64,000 nt of DNA from Lentzea nigeriaca (GTDB lineage: Bacteria; Actinomycetota; Actinomycetes; Mycobacteriales; Pseudonocardiaceae): NCBI RefSeq assembly GCF_016907955.1, contig NZ_JAFBCX010000024.1, positions 32,805-96,804 of the forward strand, given 5' to 3'. The notes under the pieces are model-generated. The model had not been told where the DNA came from. It did not search any database and worked only from the letters and a program-made list of their open reading frames with translations. The translations under genes and the position numbers were made by a program. Position 1 is the stretch's first letter. Every line of letters starts with the position of its first letter. Positions 8,842 through 20,171 of this stretch are shown piece after piece.

Positions 8842-10929
8842 ATGAACAACTCGGAGGTCGTGCACCTGCACGACGCCACCTCCAGCGTGGTGATCGACGT
8901 CCGGGGAGCCGGACTCCCGGTCGTGACCCACTGGGGGCGCACGCTCGGCGACGTCGGCCAGGACGCACTGCGCGCCCTGGCCGACGTGCTGACGGGAACC
9001 ATTCCGAACAGCTCGCCCGACCACGCGGTCACGGTCGCGCTGCTGCCGGAGGCCGGCGCCGGGCACTCGGGCCGTCCCGGTCTGCGCGGGCACCGCGGCG
9101 GTGAGCACTTCGCGCCGTCGCTCGCGGTGACCTCGTTCTCCGTGGAGGACTCGATCTTCCGTTACGTGGCCGAGGATTCGGCGGCGGAGCTGACCGTGAC
9201 CGGCGTGGTGGAACTGGCACCGTCCGGCATGCTCCGACTGCGCCACACCGTCCGCAACGACGGCTCGACGCCGTACTGGCTGGAAGGTCTGGAGACCGCG
9301 CTTCCGGCGCCTGCCCACGCAGGCGAACTGCTCGACTTCACCGGCCGGTGGGCCCGCGAACGCTCTCCGCAGCGCCACCCGTTCAACTACGGCTCCTGGG
9401 TCCGCGAGAACCGCCGCGGCCGCACCGGGCCCGACGCGACCATCGGGTTGCTCGCCGGGACGCCGGGCTTCTCGTTCCGCTCCGGCGAGGTGTGGGCGGT
9501 GCACGTCGCGTGGAGCGGCAACCACGTGACGTACGCGGAGAGCTTTCCCGACTCGACGCCCGTCCTGGGCGGCGGCGAACTGCTGCTGCCGGGCGAGATC
9601 ATGCTGGCACCCGGCGAGACCTACGAGTCGCCGTGGCTGTACGCGGCCTACTCCTCCGAGGGCATCGACGGCATCAGCGCGGCTTTCCACCGTCAGCTGC
9701 GCGAGCGAACGCTCCGCCCGAGGCCCGTCGTGCTCAACACGTGGGAGGCCGTCTACTTCGATCACGACCTCGCGCGGCTGAAGTCCCTGGCCGACACCGC
9801 CGCCGCTCTGGGCGTCGAACGCTTCGTGCTCGACGACGGCTGGTTCCGCCACCGCCGCGACGACACCGCGGGCCTCGGCGACTGGTACGTGGACGAGACC
9901 GTGTGGCCAGACGGTCTCACCCCGCTGATCGACCACGTCCGTTCGCTGGGCATGGAGTTCGGCCTGTGGTTCGAGCCGGAAATGATCAACACCGACTCGG
10001 ATCTCTACCGCGCCCACCCCGACTGGGTGCTGGGTCCGCGTCCCGGCGTGCTGCCGCCGTCGTGGCGCAACCAGCAGGTGCTGAACATCGCGCACCCCGA
10101 CGCCTACGCGTACATCCTCGACCGAGTCTCGTCTGTGTTGTCGGACAACGACATCGCGTTCGTGAAGTGGGACCACAACCGCGACCTGATCGGCGCGCGC
10201 GTGCACGACCAGACCGAGGCGTTCTACCGGCTGCTGGACGAGCTGCGGCTGCGGCATCCGCACGTGGAGATCGAGAGCTGCTCGTCCGGCGGGTCCCGGA
10301 TCGACCTCGGCGTGCTCTCCCGCACCGACCGCGTGTGGACCTCCGACTGCAACGACGCCCTGGAACGCCAGCTGATCCAGCGGTGGACCGGCGTTTTCCT
10401 GCCGCCGGAGCTGATGGGCGCGCACGTCGGCCCCACCCACTCGCACACCACGGGCCGCACGCACGATCTGTCGTTCCGGGTGGCGACCGCGATGTTCGGG
10501 CACTTCGGCATCGAGTGGGACATCAACTCGGCGACCGACGCCGAGCGCGCGGGACTGCAGGCCGCGATCGAGTACTACAAGGACGTGCGTTCGTTGGTGC
10601 ACAGCGGTGTCTCGGTGCACTCCGACCACCCGGACCCGGCAGCGTGGGTGCACGGCGTGGTCGCCGCCGATCAGTCCGAGGCGCTGTTCTGCTACGCCCA
10701 GATCGCGACTTCGGTGCAGCACAAGCCGGCGCGCGTGCGCTTCCCCGGCCTCGACCGCTCGCGGACGTACCAGCTGACGTTCGACGCACCCGCCGGCCTG
10801 CCGAGACTGATCGGGCGGGACGACAAGAAGTGGGAACCGGTCTCGTTGCCCGGCTCGATGCTCGGTGACGTCGGCATCCAGCTGCCGGTGCTGGAACCCG
10901 AACAGGCCGTCCTGATGCGCCTCCGTTAA
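8842..10929 (+). CDS. GH36 alpha-galactosidase
   Basis: A 695-residue glycoside hydrolase of normal GH36 length. A beta-sandwich N-terminal domain of about 290 residues leads into the (beta/alpha)8 barrel with FVLDDGWF, GLWFEPEMIN and the nucleophile motif KWDHNRD (Asp444). The acid/base is expected at Asp502 in TSDCND. The enzyme releases alpha-galactose from melibiose, raffinose and related compounds. There is no signal peptide, so it acts in the cytoplasm on imported sugar. The ATG at 8842 was preferred over a GTG at 8818 because the shorter N-terminus fits the family and GGGGC precedes it. A strong hairpin follows the stop. Confidence 0.93.
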   Translation: MNNSEVVHLHDATSSVVIDVRGAGLPVVTHWGRTLGDVGQDALRALADVLTGTIPNSSPDHAVTVALLPEAGAGHSGRPGLRGHRGGEHFAPSLAVTSFSVEDSIFRYVAEDSAAELTVTGVVELAPSGMLRLRHTVRNDGSTPYWLEGLETALPAPAHAGELLDFTGRWARERSPQRHPFNYGSWVRENRRGRTGPDATIGLLAGTPGFSFRSGEVWAVHVAWSGNHVTYAESFPDSTPVLGGGELLLPGEIMLAPGETYESPWLYAAYSSEGIDGISAAFHRQLRERTLRPRPVVLNTWEAVYFDHDLARLKSLADTAAALGVERFVLDDGWFRHRRDDTAGLGDWYVDETVWPDGLTPLIDHVRSLGMEFGLWFEPEMINTDSDLYRAHPDWVLGPRPGVLPPSWRNQQVLNIAHPDAYAYILDRVSSVLSDNDIAFVKWDHNRDLIGARVHDQTEAFYRLLDELRLRHPHVEIESCSSGGSRIDLGVLSRTDRVWTSDCNDALERQLIQRWTGVFLPPELMGAHVGPTHSHTTGRTHDLSFRVATAMFGHFGIEWDINSATDAERAGLQAAIEYYKDVRSLVHSGVSVHSDHPDPAAWVHGVVAADQSEALFCYAQIATSVQHKPARVRFPGLDRSRTYQLTFDAPAGLPRLIGRDDKKWEPVSLPGSMLGDVGIQLPVLEPEQAVLMRLR

Positions 10930-10931
10930 AG

Positions 10932-10982
10932 CGATGAAGGGAACCTTCGTCCACCTCACGTGGATGAAGGTTCCCTTCATCG
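10932..10982. terminator. Long inverted repeat, bidirectional terminator between convergent genes
   Basis: Two 23-bp arms (10932-10954 and 10960-10982) differ at one position and enclose a 5-base loop. The repeat sits 2 bp after the galactosidase stop and ends next to the stop of the convergent lipoprotein gene at 10983, so it can terminate both transcripts. There is no T-tract, as is common in actinobacteria. The arms contain GAAGGGAACCTTC, itself a palindrome. Confidence 0.8.
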
Positions 10983-12131
10983 TTATCGGCCGGCGCGACT
11001 TCCGTCGGCCCTGGTAGCCCACCACTTGCCGCCAACGCCCTGCCCGTTGGCATCACCGCAGACCTTGTCACCCGAGAAGAGGTACTGCGGTGATCCTGCG
11101 ATGGTGAGCTGTTTCCTCCCGTCCCGCTCGATCGTGCCGACGAGCGAGGGATCCACGCCCTGCACCTGGAAACCCTCGTCGACGAGAGCGGGCGGCCATT
11201 GCACCGCGCACTCGCCGGAGCAGTTGCTCGTCGGCGGGTTCGCGGAGTCGTTGTCGAACCGGTAGAGCGTCATGCCGCCGGAGTCGGTGGCGACGACGCC
11301 GAGGTCCTTGACGGTCGCACTCGTGAGCGCGATCGCCTTGTTCTGCTGGGCTTTCTTGCCGTCGGTCGCGGTGGCGAACCACTTCGGCACCGTCACGCCC
11401 CTGGCCTCGCCGGGCTTGGTGTCGTTCTTGAACGTGTACTGCGCCCAGTTCGCGACGGTGAGCTGCTTCCTGCCGTCCTCGCGGGTGATCGTCCCGAGCA
11501 GCTTCGGGTCGACGCCCTTCACCCGCGGCTGCTCGCCCTCCACGTAGACCGGCGGCCAGCCCTCGGCACACCCACCGTCGCAAGTGGACTCACCGGGCTT
11601 GTCGCCGTCGAACCGGTAGAGGGTGAGGCCCGCGTCGTTGGTCAGCACCGCGCCGAGGCCGGCGACCACGCCGGTGCGGGCGGCCAGCCGGGTGCGCTCG
11701 CCGTTGCGGCCGGTGACGAACCACTTGCCCTGCAGGCCCTGCCCCTTGGTCTCGCCGGGCTTGCCGTCCTTGGCGAACCGGTACTGCGGTATGCCGTCGA
11801 CGGTCAGCTGACGGCTGCCGTCCTTGCGGACGATGCTGCCGACCTTGCCCACACCCTCCGCCGTGAAGTTCTCGCCGGCGACGGTCGCGGGTGGCCAGGC
11901 AGCGGCGCACTCACCGTCGCAAGTGGACTCGTTCGGCTTGTCGCCGTCGAACCGGTAGAGCGTGAAACCCTTGTCGTCGGTGACGACGGGCCCGAGGTCG
12001 TCGATCTCGGCAACCTTCAGCGCCACAACGCTCTTCTGCTGCTGCGCGACCGGCTTGCTCGCCGGCGTGACGGTGCAGGCGGTCAGCGAGATCAACCCCA
12101 GCGCGACGACCGCAACGCTCTTGGGGATCAT
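10983..12131 (-). CDS. SCO0930-like repeat lipoprotein
   Basis: A 382-residue exported lipoprotein. The signal peptide ends in the lipobox LTAC (Cys about residue 19). The mature part carries three similar units of about 110 residues, each with a TLYRFDxD...TCDGxCAxxWPP block and a later RKQLTxxxxPQYxF block, typical of PF03640 secreted-repeat lipoproteins. Each unit keeps a paired-cysteine TCDGxC or NCSGEC motif, probably a disulfide. The second of two adjacent ATGs (12131) is chosen because AGGAGG then has 6-bp spacing. The function of the family is unclear; an envelope or redox-linked role has been suggested for relatives. Confidence 0.88.
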   Translation of the reverse strand: MIPKSVAVVALGLISLTACTVTPASKPVAQQQKSVVALKVAEIDDLGPVVTDDKGFTLYRFDGDKPNESTCDGECAAAWPPATVAGENFTAEGVGKVGSIVRKDGSRQLTVDGIPQYRFAKDGKPGETKGQGLQGKWFVTGRNGERTRLAARTGVVAGLGAVLTNDAGLTLYRFDGDKPGESTCDGGCAEGWPPVYVEGEQPRVKGVDPKLLGTITREDGRKQLTVANWAQYTFKNDTKPGEARGVTVPKWFATATDGKKAQQNKAIALTSATVKDLGVVATDSGGMTLYRFDNDSANPPTSNCSGECAVQWPPALVDEGFQVQGVDPSLVGTIERDGRKQLTIAGSPQYLFSGDKVCGDANGQGVGGKWWATRADGSRAGR

Positions 12132-12202
12132 CATGAACCTCCTGGCTCGTACCCTCCAACGCCAGCCACACGTACGGGACACCAGGTCGGTTCAAACTTC
12201 TT

Positions 12203-13378
12203 TCATTCCCCCTGAGAGGTAAACATCGCGCGCTTCAACGCGGGGACGGCACTCGCGGTCCGCAGCACGGTTTTGAAGATCGTCCGCGCCACCGGGCTGC
12301 CGTCCGCGAACTGCCTCGCCGCCCGCAGCGAGTCGCGGACCGCGGCGAACCCGTAGTCGTACATCTCCCTCTCGTACCTGGCGATCGAGTCACCACCCTC
12401 CGCGATGCACCGCGCGAGCAGCTGCGCGTCCCTCAACGCGATATTCGCCCCGACGCCTCTCATCGGCGTCATCGCGTGGATGGCGTCGCCGAGCAACGTG
12501 ACGTTGGTGGGCTGCCAGCGCTCGATCGGCTTGGACGAGCGGATGCGCCACTCACTGATCGACTCCTGCGGTGACGCCGCCACGATCCGTTGCAGCTCAG
12601 GGCTCCACCGCGAGATCCGGGTGAGCACCTCGCGTTGCAGATCCAGTCCATCGTGGACCGTCAGGTCCGCCGCCGCGTACGCCCACATCAGGTAAGGCCG
12701 CACGTTGTCGAACAGCGGGTCGTCGGGGTTGTCGGTCAGGCCCAAGCCGTCGTGCGCGGCCAGGAACATCCCGGCCCGGCCAGTCGGGATGATCGAGTTC
12801 GCGCGCACGACCAGCTCCGACGGCACCCAGGGGTTCTCGTCGAGGAACAGCTTCCCCGCAATCGCCGTGACGCCGACGTCCTCCGTGCCCGCGTGCGGCA
12901 GGTACTGCTTGCGCACCCGAGACCGGATCCCGTCCGCGCCGACCAGCACGTCGCACGACGCGGTGGTGCCGTCCTCGAAGTGCAGCGTGATGTCGTCGCC
13001 CTGCTCGTACCGCTCGAACCGCTTGCCGAACCGCACGTCCAGCCCGTCGAGCAGGACTTGCCGGAGCGTGATCCGGCTGGCCGAGTAGTGCTGCTCCTGC
13101 TCCGGATCGAGCAGCAGCAACGGCCTGAGCTGCTCGGTCAGGAACCCGAACCCGTTGCCGCTGTGGCCGGCACTCCGCTCGAACCGCTCCCAGTTCGCCG
13201 CGGGCAGACACTCCCGCAGCGCCGCGGCCCCGTGCGGGTTGATGTGCACCCGATAACCCTGCAGGCGATCCGTGCGCGACAGATCGCGCTCGTACACCGC
13301 CACGTCCACACCGGCCTTGCGCAATCCGTGGGCCAGGCACAGCCCGCCGATTCCTCCACCAACCACTGCGATCCTCAT
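12203..13378 (-). CDS. FAD-dependent monooxygenase (UbiH/PHBH-like)
   Basis: A 391-residue flavoprotein monooxygenase. The N-terminal Rossmann motif is VVGGGIGGLCLAHGLRKAG, the middle NAD(P)H/FAD motif DVLVGADGIRSRVR, and the second FAD motif LLGDAIHAMTPMRGVGAN. These mark a class A aromatic hydroxylase-type enzyme. The ATG at 13378 gives the standard MRIAVVGGG start. It is divergent from a TetR gene, with a 43-bp palindrome covering both promoters; such pairs usually involve a TetR repressor controlling the oxidase in response to an aromatic or antibiotic-like compound. The substrate is unknown. Confidence 0.88.
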   Translation of the reverse strand: MRIAVVGGGIGGLCLAHGLRKAGVDVAVYERDLSRTDRLQGYRVHINPHGAAALRECLPAANWERFERSAGHSGNGFGFLTEQLRPLLLLDPEQEQHYSASRITLRQVLLDGLDVRFGKRFERYEQGDDITLHFEDGTTASCDVLVGADGIRSRVRKQYLPHAGTEDVGVTAIAGKLFLDENPWVPSELVVRANSIIPTGRAGMFLAAHDGLGLTDNPDDPLFDNVRPYLMWAYAAADLTVHDGLDLQREVLTRISRWSPELQRIVAASPQESISEWRIRSSKPIERWQPTNVTLLGDAIHAMTPMRGVGANIALRDAQLLARCIAEGGDSIARYEREMYDYGFAAVRDSLRAARQFADGSPVARTIFKTVLRTASAVPALKRAMFTSQGE

Positions 13379-13386
13379 GCGACCCA

Positions 13387-13429
13387 GTTTCAACCGCACG
13401 GTTGATTAAGTCAACCCGTTGGTTGAAAC
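13387..13429. promoter_or_regulatory. 43-bp palindrome, candidate TetR operator
   Basis: GTTTCAACC at the left end and GGTTGAAAC at the right end belong to 19-bp arms that match at all but a few central positions, around a 5-bp centre. The palindrome covers the promoter side of both divergent genes: a minus-strand TTGACT-17-GAAACT promoter for the monooxygenase lies within it. Internal TCAACC/GGTTGA half sites suggest two repressor dimers. Confidence 0.65.
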
Positions 13430-13447
13430 TCGGCTGTCGGCTACCGT

Positions 13448-14050
13448 GTGGCGGTGGATCAACGCCGCTCTCCCAGCGCCTCGGAGCGCAAACGCGACCC
13501 GGAACGCACGCGGGCCCGCATCATCGAGGCGGCCGCTGCGGAGTTCGGTGCGAAGGGCTACGCGGCCACGCGCACGACGGACATCGCGGCGCGCGCGGGC
13601 GTGAACAAGCAGCTGATCTCGTACTACTTCGGCGGCAAAGAAGGCCTGTACAAGGAACTCGCCACGAGCTGGCACGGCACCGCGGCCGAGATGGCGCACC
13701 AGGACCAGCCGCTCGACCAGGTGCTGGCGAGCTTCGTGGCGACCACGCTCACCGACCAGGGCCGGGTGTGGGCGTGGTCGAACCTGGCCGGGGACAGCCC
13801 GCCGACCGATGAGGCGTTCCTGCGTGCCCAAGTTGACCAGTTGCGCGAACGCCAGGCCGCCGGCGAGCTGCCCGCAGACTTGGACCCCGGTCTGTTGCTG
13901 CTGGCACTGATGGCTGCCGCGGCCGCGCCGCTGACCCTGCGGCACACCGCCGGCCAGATCACCGGTGAGGATCCCGCGACACCGGAGTTCGCCGAGAAGT
14001 ACGCGGCTCAGCTGGCGCTGCTGGTGCGGCACCTGTCCGGCCGAACCTGA
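13448..14050 (+). CDS. TetR family transcriptional regulator
   Basis: A 200-residue TetR/AcrR regulator. The helix-turn-helix spans residues about 18-65 (IIEAAAAEFGAKGYAATRTTDIAARAG then NKQLISYYFGGKEGLY), and the C-terminal ligand domain is helical. GTG 13448 is used; a second GTG lies two codons later, and there is no clear ribosome site, suggesting leaderless translation. It faces the FAD monooxygenase gene across the 43-bp palindrome, its probable operator, implying control of the oxidase and of itself. Confidence 0.9.
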   Translation: MAVDQRRSPSASERKRDPERTRARIIEAAAAEFGAKGYAATRTTDIAARAGVNKQLISYYFGGKEGLYKELATSWHGTAAEMAHQDQPLDQVLASFVATTLTDQGRVWAWSNLAGDSPPTDEAFLRAQVDQLRERQAAGELPADLDPGLLLLALMAAAAAPLTLRHTAGQITGEDPATPEFAEKYAAQLALLVRHLSGRT

Positions 14051-14085
14051 CTTCTTTCGCGCCCGAACTCGCTACCTTTGCGTTC

Positions 14086-15252
14086 ATGGACAAGATCCGG
14101 CTGTCCGTCAGCGCGGCAGACCAGCTGTCGTCGGCGGCGTCGTCCGCGATCGAGCAGACCCACGACAAAATCGGCGGACCGGCGGCGCGGCGCAGACGGA
14201 ACCGGGCCCTGATCATCCTGCTCGTCGTCGTCCTGGTCGCCGCGGGCGTGTTCGTCGGCTTCCGCTGGGTTCGGCCGATGTTCGCGCCCGTCTACAAGAC
14301 GACGTTCCTGATCGACTCGGCCGCGGGCGATCTCACGAGCGTGACCGACGCGCTCACCACCGTCGTCGGCAACTCGGGTGAGCGCGATTCCCAGTCGTTG
14401 CGCAGCTTCGGCGGCGAGTGCGGCACGGACGACAACACGAGGCAGCTGGTCGATTTCGGCACGGGCAACCGCAAGGAGATCGCCGAAGCCGCCCGCACGG
14501 TGCGACCGGGCACGAAAGCCACGCTGCAGCGCGGAATCGTCGAGGCGGTCGGCGACTTCACCTCGGGGTGGTCGCAGAACGCCAAGCAGGTCAACAGGAT
14601 CATCGTCGTGACGCGGCACGGCAAGGACGCGTGCGACCCGGACGACGAGTTCGTGCAGACCCAGATCCGGGACCGGGTCGCGGCCGCCGGCCTGACCATC
14701 GAGTTCCGGTTCATCGGCTACCAGGTCGACCGCGACGACCACGACCGCCTGACGAAGCTGACCACTCAGCTCAAGGCCCAGGAGCCGACCTTCACCGAAT
14801 CGCCGGACGCGCTGAAGAGCGTGCTCGACTGGTACACCACCATCGAGCCGGTGCTGAGGTCGTCGCAGTCGGTCGTCAACGTCCTGAACCCCACCGTGGA
14901 GAAGCTCAACACCGCCACCGCCGCGCTCAAGGACGGCCGGTTCGACCTGGCGGAGAATGCGGTGACCGCGGCGCGCAATGCCGTCGTCGACGTCGAGATC
15001 AAGGACCTCGACGGCCGCACCAGCTCGACTCACGCGATTCTGTTGCGGGACATGGCAGTAAGCCTGCGCACCCTTCAGGCAGCGGTGATCGAGGCCGCCG
15101 GCACGTTGCTCGACGCGGCTCGTTCGGGACGGAACCTGACGGAGCCGCTCGCCGTCTACTCCAAGGCCGCCGAGGCGTACAACGCCAAGGCGCAGGAGAT
15201 GACGGGCGAGCTGTCGTCGCTGCGGTCGAAGGGTCCAGGGGGAACGTCGTGA
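14086..15252 (+). CDS. Membrane-anchored vWA-like protein, copy 1
   Basis: A 388-residue protein. A basic cytoplasmic segment of about 40 residues precedes one transmembrane helix (about 43-64). An extracytoplasmic domain then begins with TTFLIDSAAGD, similar to the first strand of a von Willebrand A domain with a weak metal-site motif. Blocks RSFGGECG, TRHGKDAC and IEFRFIGYQ recur in the next gene, so the two are tandem paralogues. Residues about 250-380 are helical. A -10-like TACCTT lies 7 bp before the ATG, suggesting a leaderless transcript. The TGA overlaps the next GTG by four bases. The function is unknown. Confidence 0.8.
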   Translation: MDKIRLSVSAADQLSSAASSAIEQTHDKIGGPAARRRRNRALIILLVVVLVAAGVFVGFRWVRPMFAPVYKTTFLIDSAAGDLTSVTDALTTVVGNSGERDSQSLRSFGGECGTDDNTRQLVDFGTGNRKEIAEAARTVRPGTKATLQRGIVEAVGDFTSGWSQNAKQVNRIIVVTRHGKDACDPDDEFVQTQIRDRVAAAGLTIEFRFIGYQVDRDDHDRLTKLTTQLKAQEPTFTESPDALKSVLDWYTTIEPVLRSSQSVVNVLNPTVEKLNTATAALKDGRFDLAENAVTAARNAVVDVEIKDLDGRTSSTHAILLRDMAVSLRTLQAAVIEAAGTLLDAARSGRNLTEPLAVYSKAAEAYNAKAQEMTGELSSLRSKGPGGTS

Positions 15253-16439
15253 AACGCTGGTTGCTGATAACAGGCGCTGTCGTCGTGGTGCTGGGGCTCG
15301 TCGCCGGGGGCCTGTGGGTCTTCCTACCGCCTGATCACCGCACGACGTTCCTGATCGACTCGTCGGAGTCGGCCGACTTCCGCGAGGTGGCCGACGCCGT
15401 CGGCACTGCGGCGTCGAACATGTCCGCCGACGATTCCTTGGCACTGCGCCGTTTCGGTGGTGCCTGCGACGGCGCGAACACCGCGGAGCTCGTCTCCCCC
15501 GGCACCGGGCAGGCCGCCAAGATCGGTGACGAGGTCCGAGCGATCACGCCCAGTGGCAAGGCCACGCTGCTCAGCGGGATCCTCGCCGCGATCGACGACT
15601 TCTCGCGCACGTATCCGTTCCGCGGTGACAAGACGAACCGAGTGGTGGTGGTCGCGCGCAACGGCGCCGACGCGTGCGGCAAGAGCGCGGACGAGGTGCG
15701 CGCGATCATCAAGGAACGCACCGAGAAAGCCGGCGTGAAGATCGACTTCCGGTTCGTCGGCCACCGGCTGACCCCGGAGCAGGCCAAGGTCCTCACCGAG
15801 CTCGCGGCCGCGACCGACGCGCGGGAACCGCGCCTCACCAAGACTTCCGACGAGCTCGTCACCACGATGAAGGAGGTCTCGATCCCGGCCGACCTGGCGG
15901 TCAAGGAGGTCAAGGTGGCTCCGTGCGACGCGGTGACGCCGGATTCCCTCAAGGCACTGCACATGCCGGAGCCCGGCCTGGTCTACGCCGACGTCAAGTG
16001 CGCGCAGGACCGGTGGGCGTTCGGGAAGCTGCGCACGACCACGATCGAGTCCAACGACATGCCCGTCCTCTTCGAGTACAAGGACGGCGCGTGGCGGTTC
16101 GTGAAGGCGCAGACGGACATGCCTTGCGATGGAGTGCCCATGGAGGTGTGGAAGAAGCTGGACTTCTTCTGCGTCGACGCTCCGCTGGTCGTCTGCCGCG
16201 AAGACAACCCGCGGGTGATGGACCTCAGCGGCGGGTGGATCGGCTGCGAGGCGGCCGTGGACATCGCGAGCCGCTACCGGACTGCGATCACGGCCGGTCA
16301 GACCCAGGGGCAGGGCCAGTTCTGGGAGTCCGGTGACTGGTCCTGCTCATGGCCCTACGAGGAGCGCGGCGCCCACTTCGAAGCACCGCACAGATGTGCC
16401 CAGGCCGGCGACGACCGGTTGATCGTTCAGATCTCGTGA
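15249..16439 (+). CDS. Membrane-anchored vWA-like protein, copy 2
   Basis: A 396-residue protein starting at the GTG that overlaps the upstream TGA. A short N-terminal membrane anchor (residues about 4-26) is followed by a vWA-like domain (about 33-215) with TFLIDSSES, RRFGGACD, ARNGADAC and IDFRFVGH, matching the upstream gene block for block. Residues about 225-396 form a Cys-rich region unique to this copy (APCD, VKCAQD, MPCDG, FFCVD, VVCRED, WIGCEAA, WSCSW, HRCAQ), probably a disulfide-bonded extracellular module. The two proteins are likely co-assembled at the membrane. No known pathway is recognised. Confidence 0.8.
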   Translation: MKRWLLITGAVVVVLGLVAGGLWVFLPPDHRTTFLIDSSESADFREVADAVGTAASNMSADDSLALRRFGGACDGANTAELVSPGTGQAAKIGDEVRAITPSGKATLLSGILAAIDDFSRTYPFRGDKTNRVVVVARNGADACGKSADEVRAIIKERTEKAGVKIDFRFVGHRLTPEQAKVLTELAAATDAREPRLTKTSDELVTTMKEVSIPADLAVKEVKVAPCDAVTPDSLKALHMPEPGLVYADVKCAQDRWAFGKLRTTTIESNDMPVLFEYKDGAWRFVKAQTDMPCDGVPMEVWKKLDFFCVDAPLVVCREDNPRVMDLSGGWIGCEAAVDIASRYRTAITAGQTQGQGQFWESGDWSCSWPYEERGAHFEAPHRCAQAGDDRLIVQIS

Positions 16440-16441
16440 GG

Positions 16442-16915
16442 TCAGGACTCGCTGGCCGCGCGGTCGGCGAGTACCTGCTTCAGCCCCTTCAGACCGCCCC
16501 GCATCATCAGGTCGTGGTTGCCTCGGAAGAACGGCTTGGCGATCAGCACCAGCCGCCGCAACAAGGGCTTGTTGACCACGACATCCTGGTCGAACACGAG
16601 CTCGGTACCGCCGTCGCGGCCGATGATCTCCCAGCTGGCGAAGCCTTCGAGGTCACCGGTCAGCGACGCGCGCAGGAGACCTGCCTGCTGGTTCGCGATG
16701 CTGTGCCGCACCTGCACGACGAGATCGAACGGCAGGAACGAACGACATCTGAGCACGCCGGACTCGTCGTCGATCCTCGTCGCCGACCGCACCCCCGGCC
16801 ACCACTTCGGGTAGTTGGCGATGTCGGACAGCACGTCGTACACGACCGCCGGAGATGCGCAGACGTGCCATACGCTGCGGAATCGGTACCGGTGGAGTGA
16901 CACGGGCGACATCAT
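16442..16915 (-). CDS. SRPBCC (START-like) family protein
   Basis: A 157-residue single-domain protein of the polyketide cyclase/START-like fold: the SVWHVCASPAVVYDVLSDIANYPKWWPGV beginning is diagnostic. A hydrophobic cavity protein of this kind binds small lipids, polyketides or aromatic ligands. Two adjacent ATGs (16915, 16912) are possible starts. The C-terminal segment NHDLMMRGGLKGLKQVLADRA is typical of actinobacterial members. It ends 2 bp from the convergent vWA-like gene and shows no obvious partner. Confidence 0.85.
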   Translation of the reverse strand: MMSPVSLHRYRFRSVWHVCASPAVVYDVLSDIANYPKWWPGVRSATRIDDESGVLRCRSFLPFDLVVQVRHSIANQQAGLLRASLTGDLEGFASWEIIGRDGGTELVFDQDVVVNKPLLRRLVLIAKPFFRGNHDLMMRGGLKGLKQVLADRAASES

Positions 16916-17010
16916 CCCGGATAGCTCGTTCGAGTGACAGGTTCTCGGCGAAAACTCACACCATCGCCAATTCTTGACGACATGTCATACGGTCGAGCGT
17001 CTCAGCGGGC

Positions 17011-19890
<2,880 letters not shown>

Positions 19891-19937
19891 TGGGGTCCCT
19901 TCGGCTGCGATCGGCGGGTCACTCACGCCACACTCTT

Positions 19938-19953
19938 CCGAACAAGCGTTCGA
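19938..19953. promoter_or_regulatory. LexA/SOS box upstream of uvrA
   Basis: CGAAC-4-GTTCG, a perfect dyad at 19939-19952, matches the actinobacterial/Gram-positive LexA consensus. It lies 12 bp before the farther and about 50 bp before the nearer uvrA start, where it would cover the promoter. It implies damage-inducible expression of uvrA through LexA. The rest of the 245-bp gap to the isomerase gene shows no further clear site. Confidence 0.75.
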
Positions 19954-20171
19954 AGCGTACTAGCATCAATTCGGAGTCTGCGACCGACCCGCCAACCATG
20001 CTAGGGCGCGCTGCGTGGGGCCGTGTCCGCGATAGCCGAGCCCCACGCGGTGCACCATAGGGCCGACCCCTGACAAAAACGGTTCTGGTCGCTGGCGCAT
20101 TCCCCTGAGCTGGGTTTACTCCTAGGCTGGTCACTTCGATCTCAAGCCTCAACGTCGGGGAGAGGCAGCAC

